Below are positions 7,666 to 16,938 of a stretch of DNA of 64,000 bases, piece by piece; within the stretch, counting starts at the first letter, position 1, and each line of letters opens with the position of its first letter. The stretch comes from Actinosynnema pretiosum. Its GTDB lineage: Bacteria > Actinomycetota > Actinomycetes > Mycobacteriales > Pseudonocardiaceae. The position numbers were made by a program, and so were the translations under genes. The notes under the pieces were generated by a model, which was not told where the DNA came from, did no database searches, and saw only the letters and a list, made by a program, of their open reading frames with translations. The stretch spans positions 294,644-358,643 of the forward strand of contig NZ_JAMTCF010000009.1 of NCBI RefSeq assembly GCF_024171695.1. The letters run 5' to 3'.

Positions 7666-9567
7666 GTGCCCACGGCCACTGCGTCGATCAAGGAAACGCT
7701 GGTCCGCAACGACCTGCGCAACGTGGCGATCGTCGCGCACGTTGACCACGGCAAGACCACCCTGGTCGACGCCATGCTCCGCCAGTCCGGCGCCTTCTCC
7801 GAACGCGCCGAGCTCGTCGACCGGGTCATGGACTCGGGCGAGCTGGAGCGCGAGAAGGGCATCACGATCCTCGCCAAGAACACGGCGGTGCGCAGGCACA
7901 CGCCGGACGGCGACATCGTCATCAACGTCATCGACACCCCCGGCCACGCCGACTTCGGCGGTGAGGTCGAGCGCGGCCTCTCCATGGTCGACGGCGTCGT
8001 GCTGCTCGTCGACGCGTCCGAGGGCCCGCTGCCCCAGACGCGCTTCGTGCTGCGCAAGACCCTCGCCGCAGGCCTCCCGGTCATCCTGGTGGTGAACAAG
8101 GTCGACCGCCCCGACGCCCGCATCGCCGAGGTCGTCGAGGAGGCCCACGACCTGCTGCTCGACCTGGCCACCGAGGTCGGCGCCGACGACTCCGTGCTGG
8201 ACCTGCCGGTCGTCTACGCCTCGGCCCGCGCCGGTCGCGCCTCGCTGACCCAGCCCGAGGACGGCGGCCTGCCGGACGAGGAGAACCTGGACAGCCTGTT
8301 CAAGGTGCTGTTCGACTACATCCCCGCCCCGCAGGGCGACGCCGACGCGCCGCTGCGCGCCCTGGTGACCAACCTGGACGCCTCGACCTTCCTCGGCCGC
8401 ATCGCGATGTGCCGCGTCGCCGCCGGTCGGATGCGCAAGGGCGAGACCGTGTCCTGGTGCCGCGAGGACGGCTCGGTCCAGAAGGTGCGCATCACCGAGC
8501 TGCTGATCACCGAGGCGCTGGAGCGCGTCCCCGCCGAGGAGGCCCGCGCGGGCGACCTGGTGGCGATCGCCGGCATCCCGGACATCACCATCGGCGACAC
8601 CCTGGCCGACGTCGACAACCCGGAGCCGCTGCCCCGGATCACCGTCGACGAGCCCGCCATCTCGATGACCATCGGCGTCAACACCTCGCCGCTGGCCGGT
8701 CGCAACGGCGGCACCAAGCTCACCGCGCGCGTCCTCAAGGCCCGCCTGGACTCCGAGCTGGTCGGCAACGTGTCCGTCCGCGTGCTGCCCACCGAGCGCC
8801 CCGACACCTGGGAGGTGCAGGGCCGAGGCGAGCTGGCGCTGGCCATCCTGGTCGAGCAGATGCGCCGCGAGGGCTTCGAGCTGACCGTCGGCAAGCCGCA
8901 GGTGGTCACCAGGCAGGTCGACGGCAAGACCCACGAGCCGTTCGAGCGCCTGACCATCGACGCCCCCGAGGAGCACCTCGGCGCCATCACCCAGCTCCTG
9001 GCGAACCGCAAGGGCCGCATGGAGACGATGGACGGCCACGGCACCGGTCGCATCAAGCTCGACTACGTCGTGCCCTCGCGCGGCCTGATCGGCTTCCGCA
9101 CCGAGTTCCTCACCGAGACCAGGGGCACCGGCATCGCGAACGCCGTGGCCGAGGGCTACGGCCCGTGGGCGGGCGAGATCCGCACCCGCCACAACGGCTC
9201 GCTGGTCGCCGACCGCACCGGCTCGATCACCGCCTACGCGATGATCCAGCTCGCGGACCGGGGCACCTTCTTCGTCGAGCCGGGCGCGGACGCGTACGAG
9301 GGCATGGTCGTGGGTGAGAACCCGCGCGCCGAGGACCTGGACGTCAACGTCTGCCGCGAGAAGAAGCTGACCAACATGCGCACCTCGACCGCCGACGTCA
9401 TGGAGACGCTGGCCCGGCCGAGGAAGCTGTCGCTGGAGGAGGCGCTGGAGTTCTGCGCCGCCGACGAGTGCGTCGAGGTCGCGCCGGACGTCGTCCGGGT
9501 CCGCAAGGTCACCCTGGACGCCAACCAGCGCGGTCGCGAGCGCAACCGCGCCAAGCTGCGCGGCTGA
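7666..9567 (+). CDS. typA: Translational GTPase TypA/BipA
   Basis: Ribosome-associated GTPase of the EF-G family, 633 residues, normal length. The G1 loop is AHVDHGKTT (residues 24-32), the switch region carries REKGITI, G3 is DTPGHADF and G4 is NKVD. Beta-barrel and EF-G-like C-terminal domains follow, with the typical RGLIGFRTEF and a Lys/Arg-rich tail. It acts in 50S assembly and stress adaptation. The GTG follows a TAGGAG site. A strong terminator follows. Its position next to an LpqW-like gene matches Rv1165-Rv1166. Confidence 0.97.
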   Translation: MPTATASIKETLVRNDLRNVAIVAHVDHGKTTLVDAMLRQSGAFSERAELVDRVMDSGELEREKGITILAKNTAVRRHTPDGDIVINVIDTPGHADFGGEVERGLSMVDGVVLLVDASEGPLPQTRFVLRKTLAAGLPVILVVNKVDRPDARIAEVVEEAHDLLLDLATEVGADDSVLDLPVVYASARAGRASLTQPEDGGLPDEENLDSLFKVLFDYIPAPQGDADAPLRALVTNLDASTFLGRIAMCRVAAGRMRKGETVSWCREDGSVQKVRITELLITEALERVPAEEARAGDLVAIAGIPDITIGDTLADVDNPEPLPRITVDEPAISMTIGVNTSPLAGRNGGTKLTARVLKARLDSELVGNVSVRVLPTERPDTWEVQGRGELALAILVEQMRREGFELTVGKPQVVTRQVDGKTHEPFERLTIDAPEEHLGAITQLLANRKGRMETMDGHGTGRIKLDYVVPSRGLIGFRTEFLTETRGTGIANAVAEGYGPWAGEIRTRHNGSLVADRTGSITAYAMIQLADRGTFFVEPGADAYEGMVVGENPRAEDLDVNVCREKKLTNMRTSTADVMETLARPRKLSLEEALEFCAADECVEVAPDVVRVRKVTLDANQRGRERNRAKLRG

Positions 9568-9583
9568 GCGCACGAGCGCCGAC

Positions 9584-9620
9584 CCGAGGGCCGACCGGAC
9601 GACGTCCGGTCGGCCCTCGG
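9584..9620 (+). terminator. Strong intrinsic terminator after typA
   Basis: A perfect 17-bp stem with arms CCGAGGGCCGACCGGAC and its complement around the loop GAC, followed by GCTTTTCC. It begins 16 bp after the typA stop codon. Confidence 0.93.
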
Positions 9621-9694
9621 GCTTTTCCGGGGGCGTGCGTCCCACCGGGTGGGCGCGTGCGCCGAAGGTGAGCGCCCGTGCACCCTGCGTCCCT

Positions 9695-9726
9695 GTTGTC
9701 CGGACCACCCCGGCCGACCGGACAAC
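9695..9726. repeat. Inverted repeat in the typA-lpqW gap
   Basis: GTTGTCCGG and CCGGACAAC form 9-bp arms around a 14-nt loop. There is no T-run, so it may be an operator or an mRNA structure ahead of the lipoprotein gene. Nothing else stands out in this 279-bp gap. Confidence 0.5.
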
Positions 9727-9846
9727 CCCTCAGGCAGGCCGCTGACCAGGCAGGACAACCTCCGGGCGGGGGAGCGCCCGCGTCCGGTGGCGATGATCAC
9801 CGGGGGTAGCGGTCGGTAGTCGGGGGCGGCGTGGGACCCTCAGGGC

Positions 9847-11547
9847 ATGACCAGGCCCAGGGGTTTCCTCCGGCGCGCGGGGGTGCTCGCCGCGCTGCTG
9901 GCCCTGTCGGCGTGCTCGATCACCCCGCCACCGCCCCTGGTCCCCACCACGCCCGGTGTCACCGTGGTCCCCAAGGAGAAGCTGAACGAGGTCGTCGTCG
10001 GCGTCGACGAGGTCAAGGGCGGCTACAACCCGCACACCCTCGCCGCGCAGTCCACGGTCACCACCGCGCTGAGCAGCCTGCTGCTCCCGTCGACCTTCCG
10101 CTCCAACGCGGACGGCAGCCCCGCGCTCGACCGGACGCTGCTGGTGGCCGCCGAGGTCACCGGCGCCGCGCCGTACACGGTGACCTACACCCTGCGCCGG
10201 GACGCCTCCTGGTCGGACGCCGCGCCGATCGCCGCCGAGGACTTCGTCTACCTGTGGCAGCGGATGCGCTCCGAGCCCGGCGTGGTCAACCCGGCGGGCT
10301 ACCGGCTGATCTCCGACATCCGCTCCCGCGAGGGCGGCAAGGTCGTCGAGGTCGTCTTCTCCGACCCCTACCCGGCGTGGCGCGACCTGTTCCGCGACCT
10401 GCTGCCCGCCCACCTGCTCAAGGACGCCCCCGGCGGCTGGTCCGCCGCGCTCACCGAGAGCTTCCCCGCCACGGCGGGCCCGTTCGCGGTGCGCACCCTC
10501 GACCAGCCGCGCGGCGAGATCATCCTGGAGCGCAGCGACCGCTACTGGGAGCAGCCCGCCGCCCTCGACCGGGTGATCCTGCGCCGGGCGAGCCAGTCCG
10601 CGACGCTCGACGCGCTGCGCAGCGGCGACGACCAGGTCGCGCTGGTCCGGGCCGACTCGATCACCACCGCGAACCTGGCGAAGCTCGCCGAGACCACCCC
10701 GCTGACCACCGAGGCCGTCCCCAGGGGCGAGGTGGTCCAGGTGCTGTTCCGCCCGGCGTCCCCCAACCTGGCCGACGTGAAGGTGCGCACCGCCGTGCGC
10801 GCGCTGCTCAACCGGGACGAGCTCATCGGCGTCGGCGCCAGGGGCGGACCTGGCGCCGCGCTGCGCGCCGACTCGCTCGTGGTCCCGCCGTCCAGGGCCG
10901 GGTACGTGGCCACCGCCCCGCAGGGCGGGGCCGACGCCGCCGCGCTGCTGACCGAGGCCGGTCTCACCCGTCCGGAGGGCGGGAGGTGGGGCCGCGACGG
11001 GCGCCCGCTGGAGCTGGTGATCGCCGCGCCCGCCGGTGTCGAGCCGTACGCGACGATCGCCAACCAGGTGCAACGCCAGCTGTCATTGTCCGGAATCGAG
11101 TCCGAGGTCCTGACAACGCCGCCGGACGAGTTGTTCGGCGAACTCCTGGCGGACCCCGGCGGTTCCGGTGGACAAGGTGATCGAACTGTCGACATCGCCG
11201 TTGTCCCGCTAGTCGGCTCCGGTGATTCCGGCACAGTTCTGGCGTCAGCTTTCGGCTGCCCCGAACCGGACAACACCGGATCTTCGACAGCCTTTCCGGG
11301 GAATCCCGCCGGTTTCTGCGACCCGGCCGTCCAGAAGATCGTCGACGAGGTCCTGACCGGCCGCCTGCTGCTGTCCGACGCGCTCGCCCAGGTCGAGCCG
11401 CTGCTCTGGCAGCAGGCCGTCTCCCTGCCGTTGTTCCAGGTGACGGACCTGCTCGTGGTGCTCCCCCAAGCGCAGGGGGTGGCCTCCGGCGCGCCCTTCT
11501 CCGGGCCCCTTTCCGGGGCCGCGACCTGGCGGAGGGAAGACCGTTGA
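9847..11547 (+). CDS. LpqW-like lipoprotein, SBP_bac_5 family
   Basis: A 566-residue extracytoplasmic lipoprotein. The signal sequence ends in the lipobox LSAC with the lipidated Cys near residue 22. The body is a family 5 solute-binding fold (peptide/nickel type). The gene directly follows typA, as Rv1166 lpqW follows Rv1165; mycobacterial LpqW has this fold but influences phosphatidylinositol mannoside/lipoarabinomannan synthesis rather than feeding a transporter. Synteny favours the LpqW assignment. The alternative is a second binding protein for the Opp importer just downstream, which has its own binding protein. No RBS stronger than CAGGG is seen. Confidence 0.75.
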   Translation: MTRPRGFLRRAGVLAALLALSACSITPPPPLVPTTPGVTVVPKEKLNEVVVGVDEVKGGYNPHTLAAQSTVTTALSSLLLPSTFRSNADGSPALDRTLLVAAEVTGAAPYTVTYTLRRDASWSDAAPIAAEDFVYLWQRMRSEPGVVNPAGYRLISDIRSREGGKVVEVVFSDPYPAWRDLFRDLLPAHLLKDAPGGWSAALTESFPATAGPFAVRTLDQPRGEIILERSDRYWEQPAALDRVILRRASQSATLDALRSGDDQVALVRADSITTANLAKLAETTPLTTEAVPRGEVVQVLFRPASPNLADVKVRTAVRALLNRDELIGVGARGGPGAALRADSLVVPPSRAGYVATAPQGGADAAALLTEAGLTRPEGGRWGRDGRPLELVIAAPAGVEPYATIANQVQRQLSLSGIESEVLTTPPDELFGELLADPGGSGGQGDRTVDIAVVPLVGSGDSGTVLASAFGCPEPDNTGSSTAFPGNPAGFCDPAVQKIVDEVLTGRLLLSDALAQVEPLLWQQAVSLPLFQVTDLLVVLPQAQGVASGAPFSGPLSGAATWRREDR

Positions 11548-11620
11548 AGCGCGTCACCGCACAAACCGGGGAACCTCCTGGTGCTCACCACGTCAGCCGG
11601 GCATTATTGACAGTATTCCC

Positions 11621-11720
11621 GTCAACCGGTTAACGAAGACCCCCGTCCGGTAACGACGGTGTAGCGCGCTGCTACCGGCGTGTCACCCTTTGGTCACGAT
11701 CAAGCTCTGGGCAGTGACCA
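11621..11720. promoter_or_regulatory. Cluster of dyads upstream of the peptide importer
   Basis: Three inverted repeats occupy the 294-bp gap. GTCAACCGGTTAAC (11621-11634) is a near-palindrome around AACCGGTT. CCGGTA and TACCGG (11647-11652 and 11673-11678) enclose a second dyad, GTAGC-GCGCT-GCTAC (11661-11675). TGGTCAC (11691-11697) pairs with GTGACCA (11714-11720). These are good candidates for operator sites controlling the opp operon; no factor can be named. Confidence 0.45.
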
Positions 11721-11841
11721 TCCGTCTAACACCTTCTTATCGTTCGCACCGGTGTGTCGGTTCGGGGCGCGTTTGGCACATCAACGTTAAGGGTGTGGAG
11801 TCCGGTCAGAGGTCCGCTCCATCCCGGTGCTAGGAGGGCAC

Positions 11842-13662
11842 GTGTCGATGAGGAGAAAGACCGTCTCGGCGTTCGCGCTGATGACCAGTGCGACGCTCTT
11901 GCTGAGCGCTTGCGGCGGCGGCGGCGCCGGCGGCGAGGGCGACGGCGGGCAGCAGGACTCGAACCCCGGTGCGATCGGGGGCCAGGACGAGATCTTCAAG
12001 CGTCCGGCCGTCGACGACATCGGCGAGGTCGCTATCGCCGTTGAAGAGGGCTTCAGCAACTACAACAACTTCACGGGTGCGACGAACAACTTCGCCAGCA
12101 CCATGGCGTTGTCGAACGTGCAGCCCTCGCCGTACATCGTGGACCTGGTCGACGGCAAGGTCGTCATCAAGGTCGACGGCGACCTGATGGAGTCCATCAA
12201 GGTCACCTCGAGCGACCCGCAGGTCATCGAGTGGAAGGTCCGCAAGGAGGCGGTCTGGTCCGACGGCCAGCCGATCGACTGCAAGGACTTCCACCTGAAG
12301 TGGCTGGCGGCCACCAGCAAGGCCACCACGACGACCTCCGACGGCGAGTCCGCCTCGATCTTCGACGCGACCCCCACCGGCTACGAGGACATCTCGAAGC
12401 TGGAGTGCTCGGACGGCAACAAGACGATCACCACCACCTTCAGCAAGCCGTACGCCGACTACCGGGGCCTGTTCTCGCAGCCCGGCAGCGACGGCCTGCT
12501 CCCGGCCCACGTGCTGGAGCAGAAGGCGGGCATCGAGGACATCACCAAGGTCACCCCGGACCAGAACGACGAGACGGTCAAGAAGGCCGCCGAGTTCTTC
12601 ACCAAGGGCTGGAACGGCTGGAACGCCGACGTCGCCCTCTCCGGTGGCCCGTACGTCATCACCTCGGCCGACCTGAGCGACCAGACGGTCCTCGAGCGCA
12701 ACCCGAAGTGGTGGGGCAACAAGGGCGGCCCGTCCAAGGTCATCCTGAAGACGAACCGCGACGCCCAGTCCGCGGCTCAGCAGCTCCAGAACAAGGAAGT
12801 CCAGGCGATCGCGCCGCAGGCCGACAACGCCGTGGCGCAGCAGCTCCGGGGCAGCGACGCCTACACGGTCTTCGCCAGCGGTGGCCAGACCTACGAGCAC
12901 ATCGACCTGAACATGGCCAACCCGCTGTTCGCCCAGAACAAGGAGCTCCGCGAGGCCATCGCGATCTGCACCCCGCGGACCGAGATCGTCGAGAAGCTCG
13001 TCCAGGACGTGCAGCCGGGCGCCAAGCCCCTGGGCAGCCTGACCTTCATGCCCAACGAGGTCGGCTACGAGGACCACTACGCCGACCTGGCCGACGGTGA
13101 CACCGAGGCCGCCAAGAAGGTCATGGAGGCCGGTGGCTGGACCCTGGGTGGCGACAACGTCTACACCAAGGGCGAGTTCCGCGCGTCCTTCAAGCTGAGC
13201 CACAAGACGATCACCCGTCGCGCGCAGACCGTGCGCCTGGTCCAGGCCTCCTGCGCCAAGGCGGGCATCGAGGTCATCGCCGACGAGTCGGCCGACTTCA
13301 ACGACAAGCGCCTCCCGGCCTCCGAGTTCGAGGCCGCCCTGTTCGCGTGGGTCGGCGCCCCGCTGAAGGCCGGTGCGTTCGGCAACTACGCCCAGAAGTC
13401 CAAGGGCGGCTCGGCGAACTACAACAACTACGACTCGGCGACCGTCACCGACACGTGGGCGAAGGCGAACAGCGAGCTCGACTACGAGAAGCGCATCACG
13501 CTGATGAACGACGTCGACAAGGCCATGCGCGCCGACCTGGCGAGCATCCCGCTGTTCCAGCACACCGACTTCGCGGCCTCGTCCTCGGACTACAGCCCGG
13601 TCAGCTACATCGGTGTCGCGGGTGGCATCACGTGGAACCTGTACGCCTGGCAGAAGAAGTAG
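11842..13662 (+). CDS. Peptide ABC importer, substrate-binding lipoprotein
   Basis: A 606-residue family 5 solute-binding protein, first gene of an opp/dpp-type operon. The signal peptide ends in the lipobox LLSAC, followed by a Gly-rich linker (GGGGAGGEG) tethering the domain to the membrane. Family features include the W-S-D-G-x-P segment (VWSDGQPI) and the long C-terminal lobe. An AGGAGG site sits 4 bp before the GTG used here and 10 bp before an in-frame ATG two codons later, so the start may be either. A stable hairpin separates it from the permease genes. Confidence 0.93.
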   Translation: MSMRRKTVSAFALMTSATLLLSACGGGGAGGEGDGGQQDSNPGAIGGQDEIFKRPAVDDIGEVAIAVEEGFSNYNNFTGATNNFASTMALSNVQPSPYIVDLVDGKVVIKVDGDLMESIKVTSSDPQVIEWKVRKEAVWSDGQPIDCKDFHLKWLAATSKATTTTSDGESASIFDATPTGYEDISKLECSDGNKTITTTFSKPYADYRGLFSQPGSDGLLPAHVLEQKAGIEDITKVTPDQNDETVKKAAEFFTKGWNGWNADVALSGGPYVITSADLSDQTVLERNPKWWGNKGGPSKVILKTNRDAQSAAQQLQNKEVQAIAPQADNAVAQQLRGSDAYTVFASGGQTYEHIDLNMANPLFAQNKELREAIAICTPRTEIVEKLVQDVQPGAKPLGSLTFMPNEVGYEDHYADLADGDTEAAKKVMEAGGWTLGGDNVYTKGEFRASFKLSHKTITRRAQTVRLVQASCAKAGIEVIADESADFNDKRLPASEFEAALFAWVGAPLKAGAFGNYAQKSKGGSANYNNYDSATVTDTWAKANSELDYEKRITLMNDVDKAMRADLASIPLFQHTDFAASSSDYSPVSYIGVAGGITWNLYAWQKK

Positions 13663-13720
13663 CCCTGAGCTGCTGCTGATCTGCTGAGCCGTCAGGCTCC
13701 AGCGCACGACCCATCCGTCC

Positions 13721-13752
13721 GGGGGGCCGGTGCACACCAGCACCGGTCCCCC
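13721..13752 (+). promoter_or_regulatory. Stable hairpin between binding protein and permease genes
   Basis: A stem of about 11-13 bp is formed by GGGGGCCGGTGC-type and GCACCGGTCCCC-type arms (one G-U pair) around ACACCA. There is no T-run after it. Such structures between binding-protein and permease cistrons often protect the upstream mRNA or partly terminate transcription, giving excess binding protein. Position fits that role, which is inference. Confidence 0.55.
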
Positions 13753-13824
13753 GAACGCCGTCAGCATCCGGTAGGCCCCCACCACGTCCCCCGCGGGAGG
13801 GCCTAGGGAGACTAGAGACCTCGT

Positions 13825-14823
13825 ATGTTCCGTTACGCCATCCGGCGGGTTCTGATCTCGATCCCGCTGTTGATCGTGGCTTCGTTCCTGTGCTTCGGGC
13901 TGACCACCGCCATGGGAGACCCCCTGGGCGAGTGGAAGCTCCAGAAGCCCCGCTCCGACGCGGAGATCGCCGCCGCCTACGAAATGACCGGTTACAACAA
14001 GCCCGTCGTCGAGCGCTACACCGACTGGGCGGGCAACTTCGTCACCGGCGACTGGGGCCAGACCGTCGTCCCCGGCAACGCGGGCAAGCCGGTCAAGGAG
14101 ACCCTGCTCAAGGCCTTCGGCGTCACCCTCCGGCTGATCCTCGCCGCCGAGCTGATCGCCCTCGCCCTCGGCATCGCCGTCGGCGTCATCGGGGCGGTGA
14201 AGCAGTACTCGGTCTTCGACTACACGGCGACCGGCATATCGTTCGCCATGTTCTCGATGCCCCTGTTCTGCGTCGCCCTGGTGCTCAAAGCGGGCGGCAT
14301 CGAGTTGAACAACTGGCTGGAATCGCTCGGCCTCGACCGCTGGATCATCACCGCCGGTCCGCCCGGCGACGGCTTCGGCGGCAGCTTCGGCGAGCAGGTG
14401 TTCCAGTACTCCGGCGCGTACCTGCTGCCCACCATCTCGCTGGTCGTCATCCAGTTCGCGCTCTACAGCCGCTTCCAGCGCGCCTCCATGCTCGACACCC
14501 TGAACGCCGACTACGTGCGCACCGCGCAGGCCAAGGGCATCTCGCAGGCGCGCACGATCTTCCGGCACGCGTTCCGCAACGCCCTGATCCCCGTGATCAC
14601 GATGTCCTCGCTGAACATCGGCGCGGGCTTCGGCGGCGCGGTCATCACCGAGACGGTGTTCGGCTGGTCGGGCATGGGCAACTACATCGTCAAGGCCATC
14701 GAGAAGATCGAGCCCTACCAGGTGCTCGGCTTCATGATGCTGACGGCCATCTTCATCGTCCTGTTCAACCTGATCGCGGACATCCTGTACGCCTTCCTTG
14801 ACCCGAGGATTCGCCTTGACTGA
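13825..14823 (+). CDS. Peptide ABC importer permease (DppB/OppB type)
   Basis: A 332-residue inner-membrane permease with six predicted helices, starting MFRYAIRRVLISIPLL as is standard for OppB/DppB. The cytoplasmic EAA-like loop near residues 225-255 (YVRTAQAKGISQARTIFRHAFRNALIP) couples to the ATPases. A GGGAGA ribosome site lies before the ATG. It is followed by the second permease with overlapping ends. Confidence 0.96.
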   Translation: MFRYAIRRVLISIPLLIVASFLCFGLTTAMGDPLGEWKLQKPRSDAEIAAAYEMTGYNKPVVERYTDWAGNFVTGDWGQTVVPGNAGKPVKETLLKAFGVTLRLILAAELIALALGIAVGVIGAVKQYSVFDYTATGISFAMFSMPLFCVALVLKAGGIELNNWLESLGLDRWIITAGPPGDGFGGSFGEQVFQYSGAYLLPTISLVVIQFALYSRFQRASMLDTLNADYVRTAQAKGISQARTIFRHAFRNALIPVITMSSLNIGAGFGGAVITETVFGWSGMGNYIVKAIEKIEPYQVLGFMMLTAIFIVLFNLIADILYAFLDPRIRLD

Positions 14824-15763
14824 CATGGGTTCCCCGCTGGCGCAGGCGCCCGCGCCCGAGAAGGCTGAGGCGAGCCAGTTCGACACGACCACCGCGAAGA
14901 AGCAGTGGAAGGTCATCCTCACCCGCTTCTCGCGGCACCGGGCGGCGCTGTTCGGCCTCGTGCTGTTCGTGGTCCTGGTGCTGTTCGCCTTCTTCGGCGG
15001 ACTGCTGTGGCAGCACAGCTACACCGACCTGAGCTTCCGGCGGTACCTGCCGCCGAGCGCCGACCACCCCTTCGGCACCGACAGCCTCGGCGGCGACATG
15101 GTCGCCCAGATCATCCGGGGCACCCAGTTCTCCCTGCAGATCGCGATGGTCGTGGCGCTGGTGTCCACGGTGATCGGCGTCGTGCTGGGCGCGCTGGCCG
15201 GTTACCTCCGGGGCTGGGTCGACGCGCTGATCAGCCGGTTCATCGACCTGCTGCTGATCATCCCCAGCCTGGTCATCGCGGCCGTGCTGGTGCGCAGCAG
15301 CTTCGTGGCGACCATCTCCGGTGGTTCCAACTGGCTCGTCGTGGCCGTCTACCTCGGCCTCATCGGCTGGCTGTCCATCGCCCGCGTCATCCGCGGCATG
15401 GTGCTGTCGCTGCGCGAGAAGGAGTTCGTCGAGGCGGCCCGCGCCCTGGGCGCGAGCACGTGGCGGATCGTGTTCCGGCACATCCTGCCCAACACCATCG
15501 ACGTGATCATCGTGAACGCCACGCTGGCGATCGCGCAGGCCGTGCTGCTGGAGGCGGCCCTGTCGTTCATCGGCCTCGGCGTGCAGAGCCCGGACACCTC
15601 GCTGGGCCTCATGATCAGCCTGAACAAGAACGAGCTGACGCTGCACCCGTGGCTGTTCTTCCTGCCGTTCGTGTTCATCGTGCTGATCTCGCTGGCGGTC
15701 AACTTCATCGGTGACGGCCTCAGGGACGCCTTCGACCCGCGGCAGAAGAGGGTTAAGGCATGA
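14816..15763 (+). CDS. Peptide ABC importer permease (DppC/OppC type)
   Basis: A 315-residue second permease with an N-terminal cytoplasmic extension, first helix near residues 46-66 and the OppC-N motif (HPFGTDSLGGDM) that follows it in this family. The EAA loop reads EFVEAARALGAS. The TTG start used here overlaps the previous stop codon and has GAGG at 7-bp spacing; an in-frame ATG three codons later is the alternative. Its last codon overlaps the ATG of the ATPase gene. Confidence 0.94.
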   Translation: MTDMGSPLAQAPAPEKAEASQFDTTTAKKQWKVILTRFSRHRAALFGLVLFVVLVLFAFFGGLLWQHSYTDLSFRRYLPPSADHPFGTDSLGGDMVAQIIRGTQFSLQIAMVVALVSTVIGVVLGALAGYLRGWVDALISRFIDLLLIIPSLVIAAVLVRSSFVATISGGSNWLVVAVYLGLIGWLSIARVIRGMVLSLREKEFVEAARALGASTWRIVFRHILPNTIDVIIVNATLAIAQAVLLEAALSFIGLGVQSPDTSLGLMISLNKNELTLHPWLFFLPFVFIVLISLAVNFIGDGLRDAFDPRQKRVKA

Positions 15764-16938
15764 GTGAGTTGGACGACGTGATGGGCGCACCCAAGAAGGC
15801 GCAGAACGCCGCGGGCGAGAAGCTGCTGCGGGTGGAGAACCTGTCGGTGGACTTCCCGACCGAGGACGGCACCGTGCACGCAGTGCGCGACGTGTCGTTC
15901 ACACTCGGCGCGGGCGAGGTCCTCGGCATCGTCGGCGAGTCGGGCTCGGGCAAGTCGGTGTCGTCGATGGCGGTCATGGGCCTGCTGCCCAAGACCGCCA
16001 AGATCGGCGGTTCGATCAAGTTCCGCGAGCAGGAGCTGGTCGGGCGGTCCTACAAGGGGATGCAGCCGGTTCGCGGCAACAACATCGCCATGATCTTCCA
16101 GGACCCGATGACCTCGATGAACCCGGTCTACACGGTGGGCTGGCAGCTCGCCGAGGCGTACCGGGCGCACCACAAGGTCTCGAAGAAGGCGGCGCTGGCC
16201 AAGGCCGTCGAGGCGCTGGAGCTCGTGGGCATCCCGCAGCCCGACCGGCGCGCCCAGCAGTACCCGCACGAGTTCTCCGGCGGCATGAGGCAGCGCGTGA
16301 TGATCGCGATGGCGATCATCAACGACCCGGACGTGATCATCGCGGACGAGCCGACCACCGCGCTGGACGTCACCGTGCAGGCGCAGATCCTGGACACGCT
16401 GCTGCGCATCCGGGACGAGACGAACGCGGGCATCATGATCATCACCCACGACCTCGGCGTCGTGGCGGGCATGGTGGACCGCGTGCAGGTCATGTACGGC
16501 GGCACGGTCGTCGAGCAGGGCGGCGTCGACGAGGTCTTCGAGGCCCAGCGGATGCCCTACACCGTCGGCCTCATCGGCTCCATCCCGAACCCGCAGATGC
16601 TCGGCAGGCGGCTCACGCCCATCAAGGGCACCCCGCCGTCGCTGATGAACCTGCCCAAGGGCTGCCCGTTCTCGCCGCGCTGCCCGCTCGCGGTCGACCA
16701 GTGCCGGGAGACCGAGCCCCTGCTGCTGGAGACCGACCGGGCGAACCACTTCGCCCGCTGCCACCGCTCCGCCCACCTCGCCACCATCCCGAACCCCCAG
16801 CGGCTGTTCGCCACGGAGGAGATCGGCGTCGTGGAGAACCCGGCCGCACTGACCGCCGCGAATCCCGGCATCCCCGTCATCGAGGACGCCGCCGCGGTCG
16901 AGGCGCGCCTGCACGAAGGGGAGAACCCGACCTCATGA
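15760..16938 (+). CDS. Peptide ABC importer ATPase (DppD/OppD type)
   Basis: A 392-residue ATPase with Walker A GESGSGKS, signature FSGGMRQR, Walker [13 protein letters not shown] and the H-loop ITHDLGVV. The C-terminal oligopeptide-transporter extension carries the Cys motif [14 protein letters not shown] expected of OppD proteins. The ATG overlaps the stop of the permease (ATGA) and its own TGA overlaps the next start, so translation is coupled throughout the operon. Confidence 0.96.
   Translation: MSELDDVMGAPKKAQNAAGEKLLRVENLSVDFPTEDGTVHAVRDVSFTLGAGEVLGIVGESGSGKSVSSMAVMGLLPKTAKIGGSIKFREQELVGRSYKGMQPVRGNNIAMIFQDPMTSMNPVYTVGWQLAEAYRAHHKVSKKAALAKAVEALELVGIPQPDRRAQQYPHEFSGGMRQRVMIAMAIINDPDVIIADEPTTALDVTVQAQILDTLLRIRDETNAGIMIITHDLGVVAGMVDRVQVMYGGTVVEQGGVDEVFEAQRMPYTVGLIGSIPNPQMLGRRLTPIKGTPPSLMNLPKGCPFSPRCPLAVDQCRETEPLLLETDRANHFARCHRSAHLATIPNPQRLFATEEIGVVENPAALTAANPGIPVIEDAAAVEARLHEGENPTS

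Noticed and set aside
7369..9708. A 779-codon open frame antisense to typA
   Set aside because: typA is certain on the plus strand; the antisense frame is a by-product of high GC.
11830..14922. A 1030-codon open frame on the minus strand
   Set aside because: It is antisense to the binding-protein and permease genes, has Asp/Val/Gly/Gln-rich shadow composition and no domain.
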